Positions 25,144 to 35,999 of a DNA stretch of 64,000 nucleotides are shown in pieces. Under the pieces are notes generated by a model. It did not search any database, was not told the DNA's origin, and saw only the letters and a list, made by a program, of their open reading frames with translations. This DNA comes from Streptomyces guryensis (GTDB lineage: Bacteria; Actinomycetota; Actinomycetes; Streptomycetales; Streptomycetaceae): NCBI RefSeq assembly GCF_021261325.1, contig NZ_JAJSBI010000011.1, forward strand, positions 62,001 to 126,000, read 5' to 3'. Position 1 is the first letter of the stretch; each line of letters begins with the position of its first letter. Position numbers and translations under genes: made by a program.

Positions 25144-26529
25144 CTACCGGTTGGCGACCGCCTGCTTCACCAGTGTCCGGCTGAAGTCCCACATCAGTCC
25201 GCCGCCGCTGTGCGCGTCATCCATGACGGCGGTGAAGGCGTCGACGAACCGGTCCACGTCCTGCTTCCCGATGGTCAGCGGCGGGATCAGCTTGATCACC
25301 TCCAGGTGGTCGCCGGAGACCTGGGTGAGGATCCGGTGCCGCTGCAGCAGCGGTACGACGACCATCTGTGCGAACAGGCCCTTCCGCGCGGCCTGGAGCA
25401 TCGTCCAACGGCTGCGCAGCTTCAGCGACTTGGGCCTGCCGAACTCGATGCCGATCATCAGGCCGCGGCCGCGGACGTCGGCGAGCAGCTCGTACTTGTC
25501 GATCAGTGCCGCGAGCCGGGACTTCAGCTGCTCGCCGGTCGCGCGCGCGCCCGCGACGACCTGCTCGTTCTCCATGACGGACAGGACGGCGAGACCGGCC
25601 GCCATGGCCTGGGCGTTGGAGCCGAAGCTCGCCGAGTGGACCAGCACCCGGTCCATCGAGGAGTAGACCTTCTTGAAGATCCAGTCCTTGCCGAGGGTGG
25701 CGCCGACGGGCACATAACCGCCTGACAGGGCCTTCGCCACGCACACCAGGTCCGGCTCGACGCCCTCTTCATGCTGGTAGGCGAAGAAGTCACCGGTCCT
25801 GCCCAGTCCCGTCTGCACCTCGTCGGCGATGAGCAGCGCCTTGTGCTTGCGCAGCAGGTCCTGGGCTGCGCGCAGATAGCCGGGCGGGGTCTCGTGCACG
25901 CCCTTGCCCTGGATCGGCTCGACGATCAGGGCGGCGACGTCGCCCTTCTTCAGCTCCCGGGCCAGGGCGTCGAGATCGCCGAGCGGTACGGCCGTGTCGG
26001 GCAGCAGCGGGGCGAAGCCGTCGCGGAAGCCGTCCTCGCCGTTGACCGACAGCGATCCGGTGGTCAAACCGTGGAAGGCGTGGTCGCAGTACAGGATGCG
26101 CGGCTTCCCGGTGGCGTACCGGGCGAACTTCAGCGCGGTCTCCACCGCCTCCGTACCGCTGTTGCCGAAGAACACGCGGTCCAGGTGCGGGCTGTGCGTG
26201 AGGAGCTTCTCCGCGAGCAGCCCGGGCAGCGGCTGGCAGTCGAAGCGGGTGAGGTCGGCGAGCTGTGCGTCCAGGACGTCGTGCAGCGCCTTGCGGACGA
26301 CGGGGTGGTGGCGGCCCAGGCCCATCACCCCGAACCCTGCCAGCATGTCCAGGTAGTCGTTGCCGTCCGCGTCCCAGAAGTGGGCGCCCTCGGCGCGCTC
26401 GTAGACCTTGTCGAAGCCGATGGTGTGCAGCATGCGCGGGAGCTGGTGGTTCAGGTACCTGGTGTGCAGCTCGTAGCGCTCGGCTCCGCGCTCGGCCAAG
26501 AGTGCGCCGAGGTCGAACTCCTTGGTCAT
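25144..26529 (-). CDS. hpnO: Hopanoid-associated class III aminotransferase
   Basis: A 461-residue PLP enzyme. LIADEVQTGLGRTGDF near residues 237-252 and VAKALSGGYVP near 270, with the PLP Lys, mark the ornithine-aminotransferase fold class. HSASFGSNAQAMAAGLAVL follows. In hopanoid clusters such enzymes add the amino group of aminobacteriohopanetriol. Its ATG overlaps the dxs stop (ATGA). It is the last biosynthetic gene of the operon, ahead of the XRE operators. The symbol is by analogy with HpnO and is not proven. Confidence 0.85.
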   Translation of the reverse strand: MTKEFDLGALLAERGAERYELHTRYLNHQLPRMLHTIGFDKVYERAEGAHFWDADGNDYLDMLAGFGVMGLGRHHPVVRKALHDVLDAQLADLTRFDCQPLPGLLAEKLLTHSPHLDRVFFGNSGTEAVETALKFARYATGKPRILYCDHAFHGLTTGSLSVNGEDGFRDGFAPLLPDTAVPLGDLDALARELKKGDVAALIVEPIQGKGVHETPPGYLRAAQDLLRKHKALLIADEVQTGLGRTGDFFAYQHEEGVEPDLVCVAKALSGGYVPVGATLGKDWIFKKVYSSMDRVLVHSASFGSNAQAMAAGLAVLSVMENEQVVAGARATGEQLKSRLAALIDKYELLADVRGRGLMIGIEFGRPKSLKLRSRWTMLQAARKGLFAQMVVVPLLQRHRILTQVSGDHLEVIKLIPPLTIGKQDVDRFVDAFTAVMDDAHSGGGLMWDFSRTLVKQAVANR

Positions 26530-28460
26530 TCGGCCTTCTCCTTGAGGGTGCCGTCCAGCTGTTCCTTGACGGCCAGGGTGTCCTCGGCCTCCTTGACGGC
26601 CAGGCTCGCGCTGATCCGCCCGGCCACCTCGACCGGCGTGAGCCCGATGTCGGCCAGCACCTCCCCGCGCTTGGCATGCGGGAGGAACTGCTCCGGGATG
26701 CCGAACCGCCGTACGGGGACGTCGACGTCGGCGTCACCGAGCGCCAGCGCCACCGCGGCTCCCACCCCGCCCGCACGGCTGTTGTCCTCGACCACGGCCA
26801 CCAGCCGGTGCTCGGCGGCGAGGCCCGGCAGCGACGGGTCGACCGGCTTGACCCAGCGCGGGTCGACGACGGTGCACGCGATGCCGCGCGCCTCCAGCAG
26901 CTCTGCGGCCTGAAGGCAGACGGGTGCCATCACGCCGACGGAGACCAGGAGTACCTCGGGGGCGCCCGGGCCGCGGTGCAGGACGTCCAGCCCGCCCACC
27001 CGGTCGACCGCCGGGATCTCCGGACCGACCGACTCCTTCGGAAAGCGGACCAAGGTCGGCGCGTCGTCGACCGCGACGGCCTCCCGCAGCTGCGCCCGCA
27101 GCTGGTCGGCGTCGCGAGGCGCGGCGATTCTGAGCCCCGGCACGACCTGGAGGATCGACATGTCCCACATGCCGTTGTGGGAGGGTCCGTCGACACCGGT
27201 GACGCCGGCCCGGTCCAGCACGAACGTCACCCCGCAGCGGTGCAGCGCCACGTCCATCAGAAGCTGGTCGAAGGCGCGGTTGAGGAAGGTGGCGTAGACG
27301 GCGAAGACCGGGTGCAGCCCGCCGGTCGCCAGACCCGCCGCGGACACGGCGGCGTGCTGCTCGGCAATCCCCACGTCCCACACCCGGTCGGGGAAGCGGG
27401 CGGCGAACTTGCCGAGCCCCACCGGGTGGAGCATGGCCGCCGTGATCGCCACGACGTCCTCCCGCTCCTCCCCGATCGCTGCGATCTCGTCGCCGAACAC
27501 CGAGGTCCAGGAAGGACCGTTGGAGGGGGCGAGGGGCTCGCAGGTGAGCGGGTCCATCACGCCGACGGTGTGGAAGTGGTCCTCCTCGTGGGCGATCGCG
27601 GGCTCGTAGCCGCGACCCTTCTCCGTCAGGCAGTGGATGAGGACCGGTCCGTGGAAGCGCTTGGCGCGCCGCAGCGCCGACTCGACGGCCCCGATGTCGT
27701 GCCCGTCGATCGGGCCCACGTATTTCAGGCCCAGGTCCTCGAACATGCCCTGCGGGGCGAACGCGTCCTTGAAACCCTTCTTGGCGCCGTGCAGCGACTC
27801 ATAGATGGTGTTGCCGACGACGGGCGTACGCAACAGCACGTCCTTGCCCCAGGCAAGCACCTTCTCGTACGAGTCGGTGGTGCGCAGGGTGGCCAGGTGG
27901 TTGGCGAGCCCCCCGATGGTCGGCGCGTACGAGCGCTCGTTGTCGTTGACGACGATGATCAGAGGCCGGTCCTTGGCGGCCGCGATGTTGTTCAGCGCCT
28001 CCCAGGCCATGCCGCCGGTGAGCGCGCCGTCACCGATCACCGCGACGACATGGCCCTTCTCGCCCTGTACCTGGCGCGCCTTGGCGAGGCCGTCGGCCCA
28101 GCCGAGCGCGGTGGAGGCGTGGCTGTTCTCCACGATGTCGTGCTCGGACTCCTCGCGCGAGGGATAGCCGGACAGGCCGCCCTTGCCACGCAGCTTGGAG
28201 AAGTCCTTACGGCCCGTCAGGATCTTGTGTACGTAGCTCTGATGACCGGTGTCCCAGACGATGCGGTCGACGGGCGACTCGAAGACCCGGTGGAGCGCGA
28301 TGGAGAGTTCCACCACCCCCAGGTTGGGCCCGAGGTGTCCGCCGGTCCTCGCCACTGCATGTACCAGGAACTCCCTGATCTCTTCGGTCAGTTGACCGAG
28401 TTCCGTCTCGGACAGCGCCTTCAGGTCGCGTGGTCCCCGGATGTTCTCCAGAATGGTCAC
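26526..28460 (-). CDS. dxs: 1-deoxy-D-xylulose-5-phosphate synthase
   Basis: A 644-residue thiamine-diphosphate enzyme that condenses pyruvate and glyceraldehyde-3-phosphate, the entry step of the MEP pathway. The N-terminal GGHLGPNLGVVELSIALH and DTGHQSYVHKILTGR are typical. GDGALTGGMAWEALNN (about 152-167) carries the ThDP/Mg motif, and VWDVGIAEQHAAVSAAGLA holds the catalytic Glu. GTG start, 27 bp after ispG. Placed in the hopanoid operon, it probably boosts C5 precursor supply; a second housekeeping dxs elsewhere is likely. Confidence 0.93.
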   Translation of the reverse strand: MTILENIRGPRDLKALSETELGQLTEEIREFLVHAVARTGGHLGPNLGVVELSIALHRVFESPVDRIVWDTGHQSYVHKILTGRKDFSKLRGKGGLSGYPSREESEHDIVENSHASTALGWADGLAKARQVQGEKGHVVAVIGDGALTGGMAWEALNNIAAAKDRPLIIVVNDNERSYAPTIGGLANHLATLRTTDSYEKVLAWGKDVLLRTPVVGNTIYESLHGAKKGFKDAFAPQGMFEDLGLKYVGPIDGHDIGAVESALRRAKRFHGPVLIHCLTEKGRGYEPAIAHEEDHFHTVGVMDPLTCEPLAPSNGPSWTSVFGDEIAAIGEEREDVVAITAAMLHPVGLGKFAARFPDRVWDVGIAEQHAAVSAAGLATGGLHPVFAVYATFLNRAFDQLLMDVALHRCGVTFVLDRAGVTGVDGPSHNGMWDMSILQVVPGLRIAAPRDADQLRAQLREAVAVDDAPTLVRFPKESVGPEIPAVDRVGGLDVLHRGPGAPEVLLVSVGVMAPVCLQAAELLEARGIACTVVDPRWVKPVDPSLPGLAAEHRLVAVVEDNSRAGGVGAAVALALGDADVDVPVRRFGIPEQFLPHAKRGEVLADIGLTPVEVAGRISASLAVKEAEDTLAVKEQLDGTLKEKAE

Positions 28461-28487
28461 GCTCGGGCCCCCTTCGGTCCGTGCTGT

Positions 28488-29645
<1,158 letters not shown>

Positions 29646-29649
29646 GACG

Positions 29650-30672
29650 TCACTCCCGGTTTCCGGAGACCGTCTCGCGCATCGCGCGCAGGGACTCCTT
29701 CAGGGACCCCATGGTGGCGAGGACGGCGGTGGGCTCGTAGCCGCAGTGCGCCATGCAGTTGGCGCAGCGCGGGTCCTTGCCGCGGCCGTACTTGTCCCAG
29801 TCGGTGTCCTCGATGAGTTCGCGGTACGTCGGCACGTACCCGTCGCTCATCAGGTAGCAGGGGCGCTGCCAGCCGAAGAGCGAGTAGTTCGGGATCGCCC
29901 AGGCGGTGCACGGGAAGTCGACCTTGCCCTCGAGGAAGTCGAGGAACAGCGGCGAGTGGTTCAGCCGCCACTTCCTGCGGTTGCCGCCCGCGAAGGCCTT
30001 CTTGAACAGCTCACGGGTCTGCTCCACGCCCAGGAAGTGCTCCTGGTCGGGCGCCTTCTCGTAGGCGTAGGCGGGCGAGATCATCATCTCGTCGACCTTG
30101 AGGTCGTCGTTGAGGAAGTTGAGCACCTCGATGATGGTCTGCGGGGTGTCCGTGTTGAAGAAGGTCGAGTTGGTGGTGACCCGGAAGCCGCGCCGCTTGG
30201 CCTCCTTGATCGCCTCCACGGCCTCGTCGAACACGCCCTCCTTGGCCACCGACTCGTCGTGCCGCTCGCGCAGCCCGTCGATGTGCACGGCGAAGGCGAA
30301 ATAGGGAGAGGGCTTGAACTTGTCCATCTTCTTGCGCAGCAGCATCGCGTTCGTGCACAGGAAGACGTACTTCTTCCTCGCCACCAGCTGCCGCACGATC
30401 TCATCGATCTGAGGGTGCATCAGGGGCTCGCCGCCCGCGATGGACACCATGGGGGCACCGGATTCGAGCACCGCCCCGACGGCCTGCGCGACCGGCATGC
30501 GCTGCTTGAGCACACCCGCCGGATGCTGGATCTTGCCGCAGCCCTCGCACTTCAGGTTGCACGCGAAGAGGGGTTCCAGCTCCACGATCAGCGGAAACTT
30601 GTCCCGCTTGCGAAGCTTCTGTTCAGCCAAGTACGTAGCGACCTTGATGGACTGACGCAGCGGCATGGCCAT
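29650..30672 (-). CDS. hpnH: Adenosyl-hopene transferase HpnH (radical SAM)
   Basis: A 340-residue radical SAM protein that attaches 5'-deoxyadenosine to hopene, the first step of side-chain building. The cluster motif CNLKCEGC (C-x3-C-x2-C) lies near residues 36-43, followed by the extended IQHPAGVLKQRMP region and a C-terminal CANCMAHCGYEP cysteine patch. ATG 30672 is chosen for GGAGG 8 nt upstream; an in-frame ATG at 30711 has none. It starts 5 bp after hpnG ends. Confidence 0.92.
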   Translation of the reverse strand: MAMPLRQSIKVATYLAEQKLRKRDKFPLIVELEPLFACNLKCEGCGKIQHPAGVLKQRMPVAQAVGAVLESGAPMVSIAGGEPLMHPQIDEIVRQLVARKKYVFLCTNAMLLRKKMDKFKPSPYFAFAVHIDGLRERHDESVAKEGVFDEAVEAIKEAKRRGFRVTTNSTFFNTDTPQTIIEVLNFLNDDLKVDEMMISPAYAYEKAPDQEHFLGVEQTRELFKKAFAGGNRRKWRLNHSPLFLDFLEGKVDFPCTAWAIPNYSLFGWQRPCYLMSDGYVPTYRELIEDTDWDKYGRGKDPRCANCMAHCGYEPTAVLATMGSLKESLRAMRETVSGNRE

Positions 30673-30677
30673 CTGGC

Positions 30678-31319
30678 TCACCTCCTGGGGAGCAGCAAAG
30701 AACGGTGCCATTCGAAGAAAGCTGGAAGCACGGCACGAAGGACGCGGAAAGCTGATATTCCACCGCGGACCGTGCCGATTCGAACAAGTTCATGTTCAGG
30801 AGCGTCCACGACCACCCGCACGGCCGCAACCGGGCGCGCGCCGGTGCGCACGGCGCTCAGAAGCGTCGCCGCGGACTCCATGTCGACCGCGATTGCGCCG
30901 GTCGCGAGCAGATCCGACCGTTCGTGACCCCGTACGACGTGATCGGAGCCGGTGACGGGGCCGGTGTGGACGGTGCGTCCGGGCACGGCACGTCCGAGCT
31001 CCTTGACCAGCAGGTCGGTCCCCACGCACGGAACGGTTCCTTCCGGATCACGGGTCTCCTCGGCGACGACCAGGTCACCGGGGTGCATGCCGGGCGCGAG
31101 TCCCGCACAGAAGCCGGTGGCCAGCACGGCCGCCGCACGCCAGGCCGGGTCCGCGAGCATCCGGGTGACGGAGCGCTCGGCCGCCTTGGGCCCCATGCCC
31201 GTACGGAGCATGGTGACGGGCCCGCCGGCCCCGCCGCGGTCCCCGGCGCGCAGGGCGAGGTGCTCGATGCCGAGCGCGCATGCGATCAGCAGCGGGGCCG
31301 GGGCGGGCCGGGTGCTCAT
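30678..31319 (-). CDS. hpnG: HpnG-type nucleoside phosphorylase of hopanoid synthesis
   Basis: A 213-residue phosphorylase-fold protein that removes adenine from adenosylhopane. It has RTGMGPKAAERSVTRML near residue 40, then ATGFCAGLAPGMHPGDLVVA, and AIAVDMESAATLLSAV with the purine-phosphorylase MES motif near 142-146. Its ATG overlaps the shc stop by one base (TGATG). Confidence 0.88.
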   Translation of the reverse strand: MSTRPAPAPLLIACALGIEHLALRAGDRGGAGGPVTMLRTGMGPKAAERSVTRMLADPAWRAAAVLATGFCAGLAPGMHPGDLVVAEETRDPEGTVPCVGTDLLVKELGRAVPGRTVHTGPVTGSDHVVRGHERSDLLATGAIAVDMESAATLLSAVRTGARPVAAVRVVVDAPEHELVRIGTVRGGISAFRVLRAVLPAFFEWHRSLLLPRR

Positions 31320-33325
31320 CAGCCCCCCTTGGCCTCGGCGAGAGGCCTCTTGCTGAAGGGCTCACCGTTGACGTACCGGCCGAGTGCGGTCAGCGGGAAG
31401 ACCTGCCGGTAGAGGTGGTAGTTGATGGAGAAGTCCCAGGGGAAGCCGGTGCCGGTGAAGTACGGCTCGTCCCATGAACCGTCGTCCTGCTGGGTGACCG
31501 CGAGCCACTCGACACCGCGTTCGACGGCCTTGGAGTCCTGCTCCCCGGCCGCCAGCAGCGCCATCAGCGCCCACGCCGTCTGCGAGGCGGTCGAGGCGCC
31601 CTTGCCGCTCCACTCCTTGACGTCCTTGTACGAGCGCAGGTCCTCGCCCCAGCCGCCGTCGTCGTTCTGCACCGACTCCAGCCAGGCCACGGCCCGCCGG
31701 ATCGCGGGGTGCGAGGCGGGGAAGCCGGCCGCGACGAGGGCGGGTACGACGGATCCGGTGCCGTAGACGTAGTTGACGCCCCAGCGTCCGAACCACGAGC
31801 CGTCCGGTTCCTGCTCGGCGAGCAGCCACTCGATGCCCCGCCGGGTGCGCGGGTCGTGGGAGAGGCCCTCGACGGCCAGCATCTCCACCACGTGGGCGGT
31901 CACGTCGGCGGACGGCGGGTCGATGACCTCGCCGAAGTCGCAGAACGGCAGCCGGTTGGGGAAGGGGCTGGTGTTGTCGACGTCGAAGGCGGCCCACGCC
32001 CCGTTCTTCGACTGCATCCCGAGGTTCCAGCGCACCCCGCGTCCGATCGCCTTCTCCACCCGTTCCGGGTCGTGGTGCCGCACCCGGCGCAGGGCGAGGA
32101 CGACCTCGGCGGTGTCGTCGATGTCGGGGTAGTTGTCGTTGTGGAACTCGAACGCCCAGCCGCCCGGCGGGAGCCCCGGCCGCTTGACCGCCCAGTCGCC
32201 GGGCCGGACGATCTCCTCGCCGAGCATCCAGTCCGCGGCCTTGACGAGCTGCGGATGGTCGGCGGGCACGCCCGCGTCGACGAGCGCGATGGTGGCGAGG
32301 CAGGTGTCCCAGACGGGCGACTGGCAGGCCTCGATCATCCGGGCCCCGTCCTCGCGCCACACGGCGAAACGGTCCAGCGACGCCAGTCCCTCGCGCAGCA
32401 CGGGATGCTGGAGGTCGTAGCCCAGCAGATACAGGGCGATCACCGAGTACACGGCCGGCGGCTGGATGCCACCCCAGCAGCCGTCGTTCTCCTGCCGCTC
32501 GATGATCCAGCGGGCGGCGGAGTTCATGGCCGCCTTGCGCAGTCCGCGCGGCGCGACCTTGCGCAGCTGGTGCAGCGCCTTGTCGAGGCGCTGGAAGGCA
32601 CCGTCCCAACTCGCCACCGGGGCAAGGGGCTTGGGCGGGTTCGGGAGGGCGGGGTCGATGTGCAGTTCGTCGAGCGGGAAGGGTGCGGGCCGTACCGGCC
32701 GCTTCGCGGACACGACCGTGAGCGGCACGATCGTCTGCCGGGCCCAGCACCCGAAGTCGTAGATGTTGAGCGGGACCCACTTGGGGAAGTAGATGAGCTC
32801 CGGCGGGAGTTCGGGCAGGTCCTCCCACTTCCACCAGCCGAACAGGGCGAGCCAGATCCGGGTGAAGACACGGGCCGCGGCGATGCCGCCCTGCTCGCGG
32901 ATCCAGGCGGACGCCTTCGCCATGTGCGGGGCGTCCGGCGTGTCGCCCGCCAGCCGCAGGGCGACGTATGCCTCGATGGTGGTGGAGAGTTCGCCGGGTC
33001 CGCCGTAGAAGGTGGCCCAGGTGCCGTCCTCGCGCTGCTCGCCGCGGATGAACAGCCCGGCGGCGTGCGCGGTGTCCTCGTCCAGGATCCCCAGGAACTG
33101 CCTGAGGAGCAGGTCCTCGGCGTCCATGGTCACGTTGGTCTCGAGGTCGCCCTTCCACCAGCCCTGGGCGTCCTGCCGGGACAGCAGGAAGTCGGTGGAG
33201 CGCTGTGCGGCGCGTACGGCGGCATCGCGAACCCCCGCCGCCACGGGGCTCGTGCTGTCGGTTTCGCTGGCCGAGGCTGCCCGGGGCGGCAGGGCCCCGG
33301 TGCTTCCGTCGGTCGTCGCTGTCAT
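31319..33325 (-). CDS. shc: Squalene-hopene cyclase
   Basis: A 668-residue class II triterpene cyclase of the membrane surface, converting squalene to hopene. The protonating motif DIDD is in NYPDIDDTAEVVLAL near residue 400. Several QW repeats are visible (QDAQGWWKGDLE; QEPDGSWFGRWG; QNDDGGWGED; QQDDGSWDEPYF). ATG with GGGGAAG upstream. A 116-bp gap separates it from the polyprenyl synthetase gene, the largest break within the operon apart from the small gene at 35996, and may hold an internal promoter. Confidence 0.95.
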   Translation of the reverse strand: MTATTDGSTGALPPRAASASETDSTSPVAAGVRDAAVRAAQRSTDFLLSRQDAQGWWKGDLETNVTMDAEDLLLRQFLGILDEDTAHAAGLFIRGEQREDGTWATFYGGPGELSTTIEAYVALRLAGDTPDAPHMAKASAWIREQGGIAAARVFTRIWLALFGWWKWEDLPELPPELIYFPKWVPLNIYDFGCWARQTIVPLTVVSAKRPVRPAPFPLDELHIDPALPNPPKPLAPVASWDGAFQRLDKALHQLRKVAPRGLRKAAMNSAARWIIERQENDGCWGGIQPPAVYSVIALYLLGYDLQHPVLREGLASLDRFAVWREDGARMIEACQSPVWDTCLATIALVDAGVPADHPQLVKAADWMLGEEIVRPGDWAVKRPGLPPGGWAFEFHNDNYPDIDDTAEVVLALRRVRHHDPERVEKAIGRGVRWNLGMQSKNGAWAAFDVDNTSPFPNRLPFCDFGEVIDPPSADVTAHVVEMLAVEGLSHDPRTRRGIEWLLAEQEPDGSWFGRWGVNYVYGTGSVVPALVAAGFPASHPAIRRAVAWLESVQNDDGGWGEDLRSYKDVKEWSGKGASTASQTAWALMALLAAGEQDSKAVERGVEWLAVTQQDDGSWDEPYFTGTGFPWDFSINYHLYRQVFPLTALGRYVNGEPFSKRPLAEAKGG

Positions 33326-33441
33326 GGCTTCCCCTTCGTGCAGTCGTTCACATCGTGCTGCTGTGGGTCCGCCGTCGGCCGGTGCTCGTGTTCCCGCGAC
33401 ACCGGCCGGCGACTACGCGAGGGCTATTCGACCGATAGTGA

Positions 33442-34569
33442 TCATCTCTTTCGTACGACGACGAAGTCGGCGAGCGCCGTGAACCGGTCCCGCACCCTGT
33501 CGGGCATGTCGATGGCGTGCAGGGCCTGGATGGCGGTGTTGTGCTGACGACGCGCCTCCTGCGCCGTCCACTCGCGGCCGCCCGCCTCCTCGATGAGGGC
33601 GGCGCGAGAGGCGAACTCCTCCTCGGAGAAGTTCTCGAAGTCGCTGCTCTTGGCGTCGGCGGCGAGGATCTCGCCGAGCCGCTCGGAGGCGGATCCGCCG
33701 GCCGCCAGCGCGGCCACGACCGGCAGGGACTTCTTGCGCTGGCGCAGGTCGCTCCAGGTCTGCTTGCCGGTGGAGACCGGGTCGCCCCAGATGCCGAGCA
33801 GGTCGTCGACCGCCTGGAAGGCGAGGCCCAGGTGGTAGCCGTACTTCTCCAGGGTGTCGGCGGTGCGGTCGTCCGCGCCGCCGAGCACCGCGCCGATGGA
33901 GCTGGAGGCGGCGAGCAGGGCGCCGGTCTTGTTGCCCTCCATCTCCAGGCACTCCTCGACGCTGACGCGGTCGCGGTGCTCGTAGGAGATGTCCTGGGCC
34001 TGGCCGTCGATGAGGGCGCGGGTGGCGGTGGTCAGGCGGCGGGTGGCTCGGCCGGCCTCGACGGTGCCGAGCTCCAGCAGGATCTCGTTGGCGAGGGCGA
34101 ACAGGGCGTCGCCGACGAGGATCGCCTGGGCGGGGCCGTGCACCTTCCAGACGGTGTCGCGGTGGCGGCGCTGTTCGTCGCCGTCCATCAGGTCGTCGTG
34201 CAGAAGGGAGAAGTTGTGGACGAGTTCGACGGCCACGGCGCCGGGGATGCCGACCTCGGGTGCGGCGCCGGTGACCTCGGCGGAAAGGACCGCGAGGGCG
34301 GGGCGCACGGCCTTGCCGCCGTCGCCGTCCGCGGGGTTGCCCTCGGCGTCGATCCAGCCGAAGTGGTAGGCGGAAACGGTGTCCATGGGAGGGGCCAGGC
34401 GGTCGACGGCCGCCCGCAGTACCGGTGTGGCAAGGGTCCGGCCGCGCTCCAGGAGCGCGGACACGTCCACCGCGTCGGCAGCCGTCTCGGCCGGGGGCAC
34501 AGTGGGCACAGTCTCTCCTCTTGTTGCGGTACCGGGGGTGCGGGGGCCTGCCGCATGCTGATCGAGCAT
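33442..34569 (-). CDS. Polyprenyl (farnesyl) diphosphate synthase
   Basis: A 375-residue trans-prenyltransferase. The first Asp-rich motif is LLHDDLMDGD near residues 125-134 and the second AFQAVDDLLGIWGD near 262-275; GNKTGALLAASS lies between. It should make farnesyl diphosphate for HpnC/HpnD. The ATG overlaps the hpnE stop (TGATG), and GGAGG lies within the hpnE C-terminus. A Pro/Thr-rich N-terminal extension of about 40 residues is common in streptomycetes. Confidence 0.9.
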   Translation of the reverse strand: MLDQHAAGPRTPGTATRGETVPTVPPAETAADAVDVSALLERGRTLATPVLRAAVDRLAPPMDTVSAYHFGWIDAEGNPADGDGGKAVRPALAVLSAEVTGAAPEVGIPGAVAVELVHNFSLLHDDLMDGDEQRRHRDTVWKVHGPAQAILVGDALFALANEILLELGTVEAGRATRRLTTATRALIDGQAQDISYEHRDRVSVEECLEMEGNKTGALLAASSSIGAVLGGADDRTADTLEKYGYHLGLAFQAVDDLLGIWGDPVSTGKQTWSDLRQRKKSLPVVAALAAGGSASERLGEILAADAKSSDFENFSEEEFASRAALIEEAGGREWTAQEARRQHNTAIQALHAIDMPDRVRDRFTALADFVVVRKR

Positions 34570-35999
34570 CAGGCCGCCTCCTCGAAGTCGAAGAGGTGAC
34601 TCGGGCGGGGCCGGCCCAGGGCGGCGAGGGCGGCGTCCGCCGCACTCACACCACTGCGGACCGCACTCTCCATGGTCGCGGGCCACCCGGTGGCGGTCCA
34701 CGCTCCGGCCAGGTACAGGCCGGGGGCTTTGGTACGGGCGCCGGGCCGCAGCCGTCCGACGCCGGGGGTGGGGGCGAACGTCGCCGTGCGCTCCCTGGTC
34801 ACGAAGAAGTCCTTCACCTCTGCACCGCGGGTGCCGGGCAGCAGGCGTTCCAGCTCGGGCAGATAGCGCTCGCGCAGCGCGGCGACCGGTTCGTCGATCT
34901 CGTCGTGCGCCGCCGACTGGGACAGGGCGAGGTACTGGCCCTCGCGCAGTCCGGAGGCATGGGTACGGTCGAAGACCCACTGGACGGGGGTGCCGAGGGC
35001 CGCGAAGAACGGCTTCTCCAGCACCTTGCGGTCGTAGACGACATGGACGTTGAGGATCGGTGCGGTGCCGATCTCCAGAAGATTTTCCGGGGCGTCGAGC
35101 GCGCCCTGAGGCAGCAGGTCGTGGGCCTCACGCTGGGGTACGGCGAGCACGACGGCGTCCGCGGCGAGGGTCTCGCCGGGAACCTGAACGCTCCAGCGCC
35201 CGTTTTCGTCAGTGGAGATGGAGGTGACGCGTGTACGGACCTCGGTACGGACGCCCGCGGAGTCGAGCGCCTTGCGGGCGAGCCGGTCATGCAGTTCACC
35301 CAGCGGGACGTGCGCCCATCCGATGTCGGCCGCGCCCGGGTCCGACAGCAGACCGGTCTTGAACACCATCGCGGCGAGACCCAGCGAGGCGTCGCCCGCG
35401 ACCGCGTTGAGGGTGGCGACCCCGACCAGGTCCCACAGGGCCTCGACGGCACGCGCCGACTGACCGTGCGCGGTCAGCCAGCTGCCGAAGTCCTGGGTGT
35501 CCAGGTCCGGATCGGCGAGGTCGAGCCCCTTGAGCGCGAGCGCGGCCCGGCCCACCCTGGCCCGCTCGGCGAGCGAGAGATGCGGATACGTGGCGAGGCT
35601 GCGCCCGAGGTGCAGGGGCACCGGCACCGGGTCGCGCCGCAGCCTGCCCAGCCGCCGCCCCTCGGGCTTGTCGACGTCGAGTACGGGCACGTCGAGACGA
35701 TCCTGCAGCGGCGCCAGCGCCGTCCCCTCGATGCGGTCGAGGAACCAGCGGTACGCGGTGCAGCAGCGCAGGTACACGTGCTGTCCGTTGTCGACGGTCA
35801 GGTCGCCGCGCTGGAAGGAGAAGGCGAGACCGCCCAGTCTCGGCCTGCCCTCGACCAGGGTGACACGGACTCCCGCGTCGGCGAGCGCGAGCGCGGCGGT
35901 GATGCCGGCCAGCCCGCCGCCGACCACGACGGCGTCCCTCGCGGAACGCCCCGATGGATCCGCGAGCGGGTCGCCGGACCGCGTGGAGTCGTCGCTCAT
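34569..35999 (-). CDS. hpnE: Hydroxysqualene dehydroxylase HpnE (FAD-dependent)
   Basis: A 476-residue flavoprotein of the phytoene-desaturase/amine-oxidase fold that reduces hydroxysqualene to squalene. The FAD motif VVVGGGLAGITAALALADAG lies near residues 24-43, followed by VEGRPRLGGLAFSF. GVGRLRPGARTKAPGLYLAG and TGWPATMESAVRSG close the FAD site at the C-terminus. ATG 35999 is preceded by GGGGAGGG. Its start overlaps the stop of a 45-codon gene. Confidence 0.92.
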   Translation of the reverse strand: MSDDSTRSGDPLADPSGRSARDAVVVGGGLAGITAALALADAGVRVTLVEGRPRLGGLAFSFQRGDLTVDNGQHVYLRCCTAYRWFLDRIEGTALAPLQDRLDVPVLDVDKPEGRRLGRLRRDPVPVPLHLGRSLATYPHLSLAERARVGRAALALKGLDLADPDLDTQDFGSWLTAHGQSARAVEALWDLVGVATLNAVAGDASLGLAAMVFKTGLLSDPGAADIGWAHVPLGELHDRLARKALDSAGVRTEVRTRVTSISTDENGRWSVQVPGETLAADAVVLAVPQREAHDLLPQGALDAPENLLEIGTAPILNVHVVYDRKVLEKPFFAALGTPVQWVFDRTHASGLREGQYLALSQSAAHDEIDEPVAALRERYLPELERLLPGTRGAEVKDFFVTRERTATFAPTPGVGRLRPGARTKAPGLYLAGAWTATGWPATMESAVRSGVSAADAALAALGRPRPSHLFDFEEAA